A program made the translations under genes and the position numbers. DNA of 27,211 bases from Flavobacterium sp. UBA7680 (GTDB lineage Bacteria > Bacteroidota > Bacteroidia > Flavobacteriales > Flavobacteriaceae): assembly GCF_002482975.1 (NCBI RefSeq), contig NZ_DLHA01000039.1, positions 44,783 through 71,993 of the forward strand, read 5' to 3'. Positions 16,203 to 23,629 of the stretch are shown here, one piece after another (position 1 is the stretch's first letter; the number at the start of each line of letters is the position of its first letter). The notes below the pieces were generated by a model that worked only from the letters and a program-made list of their open reading frames with translations, was not told the origin of the DNA and ran no database searches.

Positions 16203-16892
16203 ATGCTAAACAGTTATAGCTCTGCCGATAAGGTTTTACTAGCGGTAGATTGTATTATTTTTGGATTCGACAGTGACGGTTTAAAAATACTTTTAATTCA
16301 AAGAGATTTTGAACCTGAAAAAGGAAAATGGTCTTTAATTGGGGGGTTTTTAAAACGTGATGAAGTTTTAGACGATGCGGCTATCCGAATTTTAAATACA
16401 TATACAGGTCTTAACGATATCTATATGGAGCAGTTATATGCTTACAGTGAAATTGATCGTGATCCTGTCGAAAGAACAATTTCGGTTTCGTATTTTGCTT
16501 TGATTAATATCGAAAACCACAATGAAGAACTAATTAAAAATTATCACGCAGAATGGTTTCCTATTAACGAGGCTCCGAATTTAATTTTTGACCATAACGA
16601 CATGGTTCAAAATGCAATAAAAAGACTTCGTTATAAAACTTCGATAAAACCAATTGGATTCGAATTGCTTCCGGAAAAATTCACCATGCGTCAGCTTTTA
16701 GAATTATATGAAGCAATTTTAAGCAAAGAATTAGATAAGAGAAACTTTATCAGTAAAATAAATTCTCTTGAAATCCTGAATAAACTGGAAGAAAAAGATA
16801 TGCAGTCGTCCAGAAAAGGATCTTATTTATACACTTTTAATAAAGAAAAGTATGAAGAGAAATTACTTAATGATTTCGTCTTAAACTTATAA
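16203..16892 (+). CDS. araR: AraR, NrtR-family L-arabinose-responsive transcriptional regulator
   Basis: Predicted repressor or dual regulator of arabinose genes. The 229-residue form from the ATG at 16203 has an N-terminal Nudix-like fold (about 8-140) and a C-terminal winged helix (about 155-215, FTMRQLLELYEAIL..FISKI..RKGSYLYTFN). The Nudix box is degenerate: after GGFLKRDEVLDDAAIR (47-62) the catalytic REU and EE positions read R-I-L and N-T, so the domain should bind ligand and not hydrolyse. The B. thetaiotaomicron relative BT0354 (BtAraR) is known to lose DNA binding on L-arabinose. The frame runs back to a GTG at 16134, but that codon lies in operator F and adds 23 non-conserved-looking residues, so ATG 16203 is preferred. 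A terminator follows at 16995-17028. Confidence 0.9.
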   Translation: MLNSYSSADKVLLAVDCIIFGFDSDGLKILLIQRDFEPEKGKWSLIGGFLKRDEVLDDAAIRILNTYTGLNDIYMEQLYAYSEIDRDPVERTISVSYFALINIENHNEELIKNYHAEWFPINEAPNLIFDHNDMVQNAIKRLRYKTSIKPIGFELLPEKFTMRQLLELYEAILSKELDKRNFISKINSLEILNKLEEKDMQSSRKGSYLYTFNKEKYEEKLLNDFVLNL

Positions 16893-16902
16893 AGAAAGTT
16901 TA

Positions 16903-16978
16903 GCCACTCCCGATAGCTATCGGGATAAAAGGATTAAAATGATTTTTTAAATCTGTGTGAATCTTTTTAATCTGTGGC
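16903..16978. repeat. GCCAC..GTGGC intergenic repeat with nested palindrome
   Basis: The element begins GCCAC and ends CTGTGGC with the family words AAAAGGATTAAAATGATT and AATCTTTTTAATCTGTGG. Directly after GCCAC, the perfect 18-bp palindrome TCCCGATAGCTATCGGGA (16908-16925) stands where the copy at 7501 has AGAT. Confidence 0.7.
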
Positions 16979-16994
16979 AATATCTATAAAAAAC

Positions 16995-17028
16995 AAAACC
17001 CTGAAATCCACAATTTTCAGGGTTTTTT
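16995..17028 (+). terminator. Rho-independent terminator of araR
   Basis: Arms AAAACCCTGAAA (16995-17006) and TTTCAGGGTTTT (17015-17026) pair perfectly around an 8-base loop, with a T-run (17023-17028). The symmetrical A and T flanks mean it could also stop minus-strand transcripts. Confidence 0.85.
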
Positions 17029-17132
17029 CTTCAATAAAACTACTATTAAAAAAATAAACAAAATTATTTATTATCTTTTTTAACATTGCTTTAAGCGGTC
17101 ATTATGAACACTAACCGTTAAAACAAATTAAT

Positions 17133-17151
17133 AAGTGTAAAATTTACATTT
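17133..17151. promoter_or_regulatory. Predicted AraR operator G (orphan)
   Basis: AAGTGTAAAATTTACATTT is the cleanest palindrome of the set. It is not upstream of any recognisable gene: araR ends before it and gntR ends at 17283 on the other strand. Its flanks (TTAATAAGTGT.. and ..ACATTTG.AAAT.TAA) resemble those of operator C before susC. Confidence 0.7.
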
Positions 17152-17176
17152 GCAAATGTAAGCAAAATATATCTTC

Positions 17177-17197
17177 AAAAACAAGAAATTGTTTTTT
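17177..17197. terminator. Possible weak terminator hairpin
   Basis: AAAAACAA (17177-17184) and TTGTTTTT (17189-17196) pair around a GAAA tetraloop, with T-runs on either strand. It is weak because it is nearly all A/T. It lies 86 bases past the end of the minus-strand GntR gene and could be its terminator. Confidence 0.35.
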
Positions 17198-17282
17198 ATT
17201 AATTTACTATTAGATTTTTCAAACAAAAAGCTGTTTTACTGTGATATAAACAATTTTTTTGCTAAAATTCTTTGTTGAGTCA

Positions 17283-18281
17283 TTACAAAGAATTTCTCAT
17301 AATTAAAGACGATTTGTTTTCTATTTGTTCCTTCTTTCCTTTAAGAACCATTTCGGCGAGGATTTTTCCCATTGCTTCAAAATGTGTCGAAATAGTGGTG
17401 ATTCCGTTAGCGGCTATTTTTTTCAGCGGTGTTTCATTATAAGATATAATTCCAAAATCAGCTCCGAGTTTTAAGTTTTTATCTCTGGCGTTTTCGATTA
17501 CGCGAACTAAATCACGATCATTTGGAATTATATATAAATCTCCTTCGGAAATTTCTCTGTTGGTAAATTCAGCAATAACTTCAGATTCAAAATTATATTC
17601 GGCACAAAAATCTTCAAAACCCAATTTCATTCCAAGCGGTTCGCGAAAACCCGGAAAAATCAAAATCAGTTTTTTGTATTTACGCAATCGCTCTTTTCCT
17701 CTATGCAATCCTTCAAAAATATCTTTTTGGTGATTTTGATAAATGGCCGGATATATTTTCAAATCAGGATTAGTCTGATCCAGTATAATTACGTCACCTA
17801 CTGGTAGGGTTTTTATCGAAGCAACAATATCTTTTAAATTTGTGGGCATCAAAATGTATTTGGTATAATTGCCGTTGCTGTCGTTTATGAGCTTTTGAAA
17901 AACCTGACTATTGAAATGGTGAAAGAAAATATCGACCTGAACATTTTTTCCAATGCTGTTTAAAAACGAGTTATAAATATCTTCTTTAAAAATATTAAGC
18001 TCATCAAAAAGTAAAAAAATCTTTTGTTTTATAGTGATTTCAACGCTTTTAACGTAATATCCTTTTCCGGGAATGGCATAAATAATCCCCCTTTTTTTGA
18101 GTTCTTCATAGCCCAGCAAAACGGTATCGCGCGATAATGAAAACGCCAGACAGACTTTATTTACTGACGGAAGCCTGTCGCCTTTTACTAATTTTTCTTC
18201 TTCAATTGCTTTTTCTATTGAAAGAATTATCTGCTTATATTTTGGCAGACCAATGTTATTTTGAATCGAAATTATATTCAT
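17283..18281 (-). CDS. GntR-type regulator with LacI-like sugar-binding domain, probable galactose regulator
   Basis: Transcription factor with an N-terminal GntR winged helix (about 10-78: GDRLPSVNKVCLAFSLSRDTV, ELKKRGIIYAIPGKGYYVKS) joined to a periplasmic-binding-protein fold (about 88-332; ILMPTN, DVIILDQTNP, IPNDRDLVRVIE, LGADFGIISYNETPLKKI, GITTISTHFEAMG). This fusion is usual for Bacteroidota sugar regulators. The frame extends to an ATG at 18377, but that would cover the control region and overlap the long galM frame; the ATG at 18281 starts directly before the helix domain (MNIISIQNN) and gives 332 residues. It is divergent from galMKT over 103 bases containing a direct repeat, so galactose or a related sugar is the probable effector. 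No symbol is assigned. Confidence 0.88.
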   Translation of the reverse strand: MNIISIQNNIGLPKYKQIILSIEKAIEEEKLVKGDRLPSVNKVCLAFSLSRDTVLLGYEELKKRGIIYAIPGKGYYVKSVEITIKQKIFLLFDELNIFKEDIYNSFLNSIGKNVQVDIFFHHFNSQVFQKLINDSNGNYTKYILMPTNLKDIVASIKTLPVGDVIILDQTNPDLKIYPAIYQNHQKDIFEGLHRGKERLRKYKKLILIFPGFREPLGMKLGFEDFCAEYNFESEVIAEFTNREISEGDLYIIPNDRDLVRVIENARDKNLKLGADFGIISYNETPLKKIAANGITTISTHFEAMGKILAEMVLKGKKEQIENKSSLIMRNSL

Positions 18282-18313
18282 AGGAAAAGAGAAATTTTGT
18301 GCAATATACAAAA

Positions 18314-18333
18314 ACTGGTAGGTACTGGTATGT
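18314..18333. promoter_or_regulatory. Direct-repeat operator candidate between gntR and galM
   Basis: ACTGGTAGGT followed immediately by ACTGGTATGT: two ten-base units with nine identities, in the 103-base divergent region. It stands where the -33 element of the galM promoter should be, one helical turn per unit, as expected for a regulator site. The link to the GntR protein is inferred. Confidence 0.55.
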
Positions 18334-18352
18334 AAAAGTAAAGAAATGTTTC

Positions 18353-18360
18353 TATTTTTG
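18353..18360 (+). promoter_or_regulatory. Putative -7 promoter box of galMKT
   Basis: TATTTTTG matches TAnnTTTG, 24 bases before the preferred galM ATG. A plain -33 TTTG is absent at the right distance; the direct repeat at 18314-18333 ends 19 bases upstream. The box lies inside the longer galM frame, which argues against the earlier ATG. Confidence 0.55.
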
Positions 18361-18384
18361 AATTTCACTTTTGGCAAAATTTAC

Positions 18385-19440
18385 ATGGAAATAAAACATA
18401 AATCGCATTTAAAGGAAACTTATAATTCTAAATCCTTTGGTTTCACTCCAGATAACAACGAAATTCTTTCTTTAGAATTATCGAATAAAAATGGTATGAA
18501 AGTCGAGATTACAAATTATGGAGCGACTGTGACGTCATTACAAGTTCCGGTTTCTAACGGAAATCTTGTTGATGTGGTTTTGGGTTTTGATTCTGTTTCT
18601 TCTTATTTAGAATCGTATTTGCTGCCAAGTGCTCCTTATTTTGGAACAACAGTTGGACGCTATGCGGGAAGAATCAATAAAGGAACTTTTTCATTGAATG
18701 GAAAAACATATGAGTTGGCCAAAAACAATAACGGAAATTCCCTGCATGGCGGAAATAATGGTTTTGGAAGAAAAGTATGGAATGTTACCAATCAAACTTT
18801 GGGCGAAAATCCTTCGATAACATTTAGTCTTATAAGTAAAAATTTAGATGAAAATTATCCGGGAGAATTACATGTTGATTTAACGTATACTTTGACAGAA
18901 GAAAATGAATTGAAATTATATTATAAAGCGGTTTCAACAGAAGACACGATTATAAATTTAACGCATCACAGTTATTTTAATCTGGACGGACACGATGGAA
19001 GTGTTTTAGATCAAACCGTTTTTATTGATGCTGAAAAAATAGTGGAGACGAACCACGAGAATATTCCAACCGGAAAATTTATTGATCTTAGGAATCATGA
19101 ATTTGATTTTAGAGCGGCGAAAAACTGCCCGGCTTCCATAGATAATTCTTTTGTAATTGAACCAACAAACAATGCTTCTGCGGTTTTATCAAGCTCTAAA
19201 AATAATTTAAAAATGAGCGTTTATACAGATCAGCCAAGTGTACATATATATGTGGGCGGAAACTGTTTTGATATTTTAAAAGGAAAAAATGATGTGGTTT
19301 ACCATAAAACAAGCGGAATTTGTTTTGAAACTCAAAATTTTCCAGATGCTCCAAATCACGCCCTTTTTCCGAATTCGGTTTTGAAAAAAGGCGAAGAGTA
19401 TATTCAGAAAACGGTTTACAAATTTGAAAATATAAACTAA
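18385..19440 (+). CDS. galM: Aldose 1-epimerase (mutarotase)
   Basis: Interconverts alpha and beta anomers of galactose (and often glucose, xylose or arabinose), feeding alpha-galactose to GalK in the cytoplasm. No signal peptide is present. The 351 residues from the ATG at 18385 match the family length, with FGTTVGRYAGRI (86-97), NSLHGG (118-123), NLTHHSYFNLDG (191-202, H195 the probable acid), FETQNFPDAPNH (314-325, E315 the probable base) and a C-terminal FPNSVLKKGEEY. An ATG at 18346 would add 13 residues, but the -7 box lies within them. First gene of galM-galK-galT; galK starts 17 bases after its stop. As GalM can be broad, it might also act on released L-arabinose; that is speculation. 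Confidence 0.95.
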   Translation: MEIKHKSHLKETYNSKSFGFTPDNNEILSLELSNKNGMKVEITNYGATVTSLQVPVSNGNLVDVVLGFDSVSSYLESYLLPSAPYFGTTVGRYAGRINKGTFSLNGKTYELAKNNNGNSLHGGNNGFGRKVWNVTNQTLGENPSITFSLISKNLDENYPGELHVDLTYTLTEENELKLYYKAVSTEDTIINLTHHSYFNLDGHDGSVLDQTVFIDAEKIVETNHENIPTGKFIDLRNHEFDFRAAKNCPASIDNSFVIEPTNNASAVLSSSKNNLKMSVYTDQPSVHIYVGGNCFDILKGKNDVVYHKTSGICFETQNFPDAPNHALFPNSVLKKGEEYIQKTVYKFENIN

Positions 19441-19457
19441 CTACCTATTACAATATA

Positions 19458-20618
19458 ATGAGTGATATTTTAATACAAAATACGACTGCTTTTTTTGAGA
19501 AATCATTTGGCTCTAAGCCAGAAAAAGTGGTGCTTTCTCCGGGAAGAATTAATATTATTGGAGAACATATTGATTACAATGACGGTTTTGTTTTACCGGC
19601 TGCAATTGATAAAGTGATTTGTTTTGCATTTGAAAAAAACAATTCAAAAAAATCAAAAGTAATCGCCATTGATTTAAATGAAGAATTTGAAATTGATTTA
19701 ACTCAGGAAGTAAAACTGAGCGATGTTGTTTGGACGAATTACATTCGCGGTGTTATAAAACAATTGCAGGATAACGGATATTCGTTTGATGGTTTCAATT
19801 GTGTTTTTAGCAGTAATATACCGGTTGGTTCGGGATTGTCTTCTTCTGCGGCTTTAGAATGCGGAACATTATTCGGAATCAAACAGCTTTTTGATTTAAA
19901 AATTGAAAAAGTTGATATAGCATTATTAGGACAAAAGGCAGAACACTGGGTTGGAATTAACTGCGGAATTATGGATCAGTTTTCAAGCGTTCACGGTCTT
20001 GAAAATAAGGTTATAAAACTAGATTGCAACACGCTTGATTTTGAATATCACAATGCTGATTTTAAAGATTATTCCTTGATTTTAATGGATAGTAATGTAA
20101 AACATTCTCTTTTTACATCGGAGTATAACACACGCAGAATTGAGTGTGAACAAGGGTTAGCGATTATTAAAAGTAATTTTCCTGAAGTAAAAAGTTTCAG
20201 AGATTGTTCTGAAGAACAGCTTTTAAGTATTCAGGATAAAATGAGCGAAACAGTTTTTAAAAGAGTTCATTTTGTTGTAAAAGAAATCAACCGAGTTATA
20301 AAAGCCTGCGAAGCGCTGGACAAAGGAGATATTGAACTTTTAGGACAATTGCTTTTTGAAACACATTATGGTTTATCTCAGGAATATGAAGTAAGCTGTG
20401 CCGAGTTAGACATGCTTGTAGACACTGCAAAAGCAGATGATGCCATTATTGGTTCTCGTGTTATGGGAGGCGGTTTTGGAGGCTGTACCATAAATTTAAT
20501 CAAAAAAGGACATGAAAATCAGGTAAAAAGTAAGTTTTCAAATCTTTATTTAGATACATTTGGGATTGAATTAAAATTTTATGATGTAAAAATCTCAAAC
20601 GGAACAACATTACTTTAA
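19458..20618 (+). CDS. galK: Galactokinase
   Basis: GHMP kinase that forms galactose 1-phosphate from alpha-D-galactose and ATP, the first phosphorylation of the Leloir route. The 386 residues show the galactokinase signature GRINIIGEHIDYNDG (29-43), the ATP-binding glycine/serine loop IPVGSGLSSSAALE (121-134), D173 in CGIMDQF as the catalytic aspartate, and the third motif RVMGGGFGGCTI (334-345). These three motifs and the substrate loop GEHIDY mark it as GalK and not mevalonate or homoserine kinase. It is the middle gene of the operon; galT follows after 16 bases. Confidence 0.97.
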   Translation: MSDILIQNTTAFFEKSFGSKPEKVVLSPGRINIIGEHIDYNDGFVLPAAIDKVICFAFEKNNSKKSKVIAIDLNEEFEIDLTQEVKLSDVVWTNYIRGVIKQLQDNGYSFDGFNCVFSSNIPVGSGLSSSAALECGTLFGIKQLFDLKIEKVDIALLGQKAEHWVGINCGIMDQFSSVHGLENKVIKLDCNTLDFEYHNADFKDYSLILMDSNVKHSLFTSEYNTRRIECEQGLAIIKSNFPEVKSFRDCSEEQLLSIQDKMSETVFKRVHFVVKEINRVIKACEALDKGDIELLGQLLFETHYGLSQEYEVSCAELDMLVDTAKADDAIIGSRVMGGGFGGCTINLIKKGHENQVKSKFSNLYLDTFGIELKFYDVKISNGTTLL

Positions 20619-20634
20619 TACCACACACAACACA

Positions 20635-21696
20635 ATGAAAAATTTTGACATTAACGAAGATCCCCACAGACGTTTTAATCCCTTAATTAATGAATGGGTT
20701 TTGGTTTCACCTCATCGTGCAAAACGTCCGTGGCAGGGACAAAATGAAACCATTTCGACAGAATCACTTCCTAAACACGATCCCGAATGCTATTTATGTC
20801 CGGGAAATGTTCGTGCAAACGGAGTTAGTAATCCGGCATACAAAAGCAGTTTTGTTTTCGACAATGATTTTGCTGCTTTAAAACAGGATGAAATTATTTT
20901 TGAAGAAGATATTAAGCATACATTTTTTAAGGCAAAACCAGAACAGGGAATTTCGAGAGTGGTTTGTTTTTCTCCAAGACACGATCTTACGCTTCCGGAA
21001 ATGGAAGTTTCAGATATTGAAAATATTGTAAAAACCTGGCAGAAAGAGTACACTGATTTAGGAAATATAAAATATATCAACCACGTTCAGATTTTTGAAA
21101 ATAAAGGAAGTGTTATGGGCTGCAGTAACCCGCACCCGCACGGACAAATCTGGGCGCAGTCTTCATTGCCAACTCAGGTTGAAAAAACACATAACAGCTT
21201 AAAATCGTATTTTGATAAAAACCACAGAACTTTATTAGAAGATTACGTTCAGGCCGAATTAAAAGTAGGAAGCCGTATCGTTATCGAAAACGAACATTTT
21301 GTGGCATTAGTTCCGTTTTGGGCAATCTGGCCTTACGAAACAATGATTGTAAGCAAAAGAGCTATCAGCAAAATCACTGATTTTACGGCTGAAGAAGTTT
21401 CGGCTTACGCCAAAATTTTAAAGCAGTTAACGATCAAATACGATAATTTATTTAATACTTCATTTCCGTATTCGTCTGGAATTCATCAAGCGCCAACAGA
21501 CGGTTTTGATCATCCTGAATGGCATTTCCACATGCATTTTTATCCGCCGTTGCTTCGTTCTGCAACTGTAAAAAAATTCATGGTGGGTTACGAAATGATG
21601 GGAGAATCTCAAAGAGATATTACTCCGGAGAAAAGTGCTGAAATTTTAAGACAACAAGCTGAAGTACATTATAAAATGGCAGTAAAAATTGACTAA
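20635..21696 (+). CDS. galT: Galactose-1-phosphate uridylyltransferase
   Basis: Transfers UMP from UDP-glucose to galactose 1-phosphate. The 353-residue HIT-superfamily enzyme carries the active-site NPHPHGQIWAQ with H169 as nucleophile (H166 in E. coli), and zinc ligands corresponding to C52, C55 (CYLCPG), H116 (SPRHD) and H167, all present. The C-terminal domain has HPEWHFHMHFYPP (293-305). Last gene of the galMKT operon; no galE is present in the window, so UDP-glucose 4-epimerase must be encoded elsewhere. No strong terminator follows, but the next gene has its own promoter. Confidence 0.97.
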   Translation: MKNFDINEDPHRRFNPLINEWVLVSPHRAKRPWQGQNETISTESLPKHDPECYLCPGNVRANGVSNPAYKSSFVFDNDFAALKQDEIIFEEDIKHTFFKAKPEQGISRVVCFSPRHDLTLPEMEVSDIENIVKTWQKEYTDLGNIKYINHVQIFENKGSVMGCSNPHPHGQIWAQSSLPTQVEKTHNSLKSYFDKNHRTLLEDYVQAELKVGSRIVIENEHFVALVPFWAIWPYETMIVSKRAISKITDFTAEEVSAYAKILKQLTIKYDNLFNTSFPYSSGIHQAPTDGFDHPEWHFHMHFYPPLLRSATVKKFMVGYEMMGESQRDITPEKSAEILRQQAEVHYKMAVKID

Positions 21697-21748
21697 ATTT
21701 TTACGTAATAGTCTGTCATTTGAAAATTTAACAGAATTATTTGCTTAT

Positions 21749-21767
21749 AAATGTAAATAACACATTT
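21749..21767. promoter_or_regulatory. Predicted AraR operator H (symporter)
   Basis: AAATGTAAATAACACATTT, TGT-N7-ACA with AAA/TTT flanks. It ends six bases before the -33 element of the symporter promoter, so it is upstream of the polymerase site, unlike sites A, C and F. Confidence 0.72.
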
Positions 21768-21773
21768 AAAATA

Positions 21774-21803
21774 GTTGTTTTTTAAGTTTTTATTTTAAAT
21801 TTG
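21774..21803 (+). promoter_or_regulatory. Promoter of the sugar symporter gene
   Basis: GTTG (21774-21777), an 18-base spacer and TAAATTTG (21796-21803) fit the flavobacterial TTTG/TTG - N17-23 - TAnnTTTG pattern well. It implies an untranslated leader of about 130 bases before the ATG at 21944, in which no clear structure was seen. Confidence 0.65.
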
Positions 21804-21943
21804 GCTTTCGTTCTTGTTTTGATAAAAAAATAACAGAATAAAAACACATATTTCATTTTTAAACATATTAAACCACATAAATATTAATTTCAAACTTTAA
21901 CTTAAACAATCACCTATACTAATTATCTAAAATACTATCAACA

Positions 21944-23629
21944 ATGAACCAAAACCTCGCACTCGCAGATTATGCGGTTTTTATTATCTATTTTATCGTA
22001 GTATCTGTCTACGGTTACACCGTTTATCGCAAACGTAAACAAGACGAACACGATGCTAAGGCATATTTTCTTGCAGAAGGAAACTTAACCTGGTGGGCAA
22101 TTGGAGCTTCGTTAATTGCATCAAACATTTCAGCAGAACAATTCATTGGTATGAGTGGTGAAGGTTTCTTTTTAGGGATCGCCGTTGCCGCTTATGAATG
22201 GCTTGCCGCTATTGCTTTAATTATTGTAGCTGTTTGGTTCATTCCGGTATATCTTAAAAATAAGATATATACTATGCCTCAATTCTTAAAAACACGTTAC
22301 AACGAATCGACTGCGTTGATTATGGCTGTATTTTGGTTGTTTTTATATGTATTTGTAAATTTAACTTCTATTCTATATTTAGGTGCAGTTGCTATTAACG
22401 GTCTTGCGGGAGGAGAATATCTTCACGTTATTATGATTGGTTTAGCGGTTTTTGCCTTGTTTATTTCTCTTGGAGGAATGAAGGTTGTGGCTTATACAGA
22501 TGTTATTCAGGTTGCTGTATTAATTATTGGTGGATTGGTAACTTCTTATATCGCTTTAGTAACTGTAGGAGAAAAGCTAGGAATAAGCAGCAGTGCAATT
22601 GAAGGTTTCAAAGTATTAATGACAGAAGCTCCTGAGCACTTTAAAATGATTATTCCAAAACCAACTGCAACTTCATCACAGCTTGAAATTGATAAATATT
22701 TGACTTTCCCTGGTTTGATGTCTTACCTTGCTGGTATCTGGATTATCAACTTAAACTATTGGGGTTGTAACCAATATATTACGCAAAGAGCTCTTGGTGC
22801 AGATTTACAAACAGCACGTACAGGAATTTTATTTGCAGGAATGCTAAAATTATTAATGCCTTTAATTGTAATGTTACCTGGAATTGCTGCTTATGTACTA
22901 TATACAAACGGACAATTACCACAATTAGTTGGAGGAAAAGATGGTGCTTATTCTGCTGTATTGACTTTCTTGCCAACTGGTTTAAAGGGACTTTCTGTTG
23001 CGGCGCTGACTGCTGCAATCGTAGCTTCATTGGCCGGAAAAGTAAACAGTATTTCGACAATCTATACTTTAGATATTCATAAAAAATACATTCAAAAAGA
23101 AGCTGGCGAAAAGCAACAGGTAAATATTGGTAGAATTACAGTATTTGCTGCCATGCTTTTAGCTGTTTTATTTACATGGAAAGATACTTTAGGTATTGGA
23201 GGAGTTGGAGGATTTACTTATATCCAAAAATATACAGGATTTATCAGCCCTGGAGTTTTCGCAATGTTTTTCCTTGGTATGTTCTGGAAAAGAACTACAG
23301 GAACTGCAGCTATTGTTGGAGTAATTTTAGGATTTCTTTTATCGGTTTTATTCAACGAATATGCTCCGGCTTTATTCGGAAACGACACATTATTATATAC
23401 AGCTTATCCTAATGGAAAAGGTGCTTTCGAAATTCCATTCCACATTTGTATGGGATTATCATTCTTCTTTACGATGTTAGCTATGATTGGAATCAGTTTT
23501 GCTGGACCAAAAGTAAATCCAAAAGCGTTTGAAATAGACTCTGAAATGTTTAAAGTAAAACCACAAACAACAGTTTTAATTGTAATTACATTACTGATTA
23601 TCGTAGCATTGTACGTTAAATTCTGGTAA
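21944..23629 (+). CDS. Sodium/sugar symporter of the SSF family, predicted L-arabinose transporter
   Basis: Inner-membrane sodium-coupled sugar uptake protein of the SGLT type, 561 residues with about 14 hydrophobic segments. Family marks are GASLIASNISAEQFIGMSG (54-72), YEW (84-86), NLNYWGCNQYITQRAL (269-284), LKLLMP with K302, ASLAGKVNSISTIYTLDI (361-378) and a C-terminal membrane helix. Residues comparable to the galactose-binding N260, Y263 and K294 of Vibrio vSGLT seem kept (N269, Y272, K302, judged by eye). Location after galMKT suggests galactose, but the upstream AARTGT-N7-ACAYTT operator places it in the arabinose regulon, and the B. thetaiotaomicron arabinan locus also has an SSF transporter. 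L-arabinose, possibly with galactose, is the predicted substrate. A strong terminator follows. Confidence 0.9.
   Translation: MNQNLALADYAVFIIYFIVVSVYGYTVYRKRKQDEHDAKAYFLAEGNLTWWAIGASLIASNISAEQFIGMSGEGFFLGIAVAAYEWLAAIALIIVAVWFIPVYLKNKIYTMPQFLKTRYNESTALIMAVFWLFLYVFVNLTSILYLGAVAINGLAGGEYLHVIMIGLAVFALFISLGGMKVVAYTDVIQVAVLIIGGLVTSYIALVTVGEKLGISSSAIEGFKVLMTEAPEHFKMIIPKPTATSSQLEIDKYLTFPGLMSYLAGIWIINLNYWGCNQYITQRALGADLQTARTGILFAGMLKLLMPLIVMLPGIAAYVLYTNGQLPQLVGGKDGAYSAVLTFLPTGLKGLSVAALTAAIVASLAGKVNSISTIYTLDIHKKYIQKEAGEKQQVNIGRITVFAAMLLAVLFTWKDTLGIGGVGGFTYIQKYTGFISPGVFAMFFLGMFWKRTTGTAAIVGVILGFLLSVLFNEYAPALFGNDTLLYTAYPNGKGAFEIPFHICMGLSFFFTMLAMIGISFAGPKVNPKAFEIDSEMFKVKPQTTVLIVITLLIIVALYVKFW

Larger units (their letters stand above)
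16893..17282. other. Gene-free stretch between araR and the GntR regulator
   Basis: These 390 bases hold no credible coding frame. In order they contain a repeat element with a nested 18-bp palindrome (16903-16978), a rho-independent terminator (16995-17028), an orphan AraR-type operator (17133-17151), and a small A/T hairpin with a GAAA loop and T-run (17177-17197) that may end the minus-strand gntR transcript or a short plus-strand RNA. Confidence 0.7.

Noticed and set aside
18295..18313. TTTTGTGCAATATACAAAA, also TGT-N7-ACA
   Set aside because: The outer bases are TTT/AAA in place of AAR/YTT, so it does not fit the operator set; chance is likely in such AT-rich DNA. It would be worth testing only if AraR is shown to bind before galM.
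18346..18377. Overlapping 5' ends of the longest gntR and galM frames
   Set aside because: Both extensions are artefacts: later ATGs (18281 and 18385) start next to the conserved domains, and the region between carries promoter and repeat signals.
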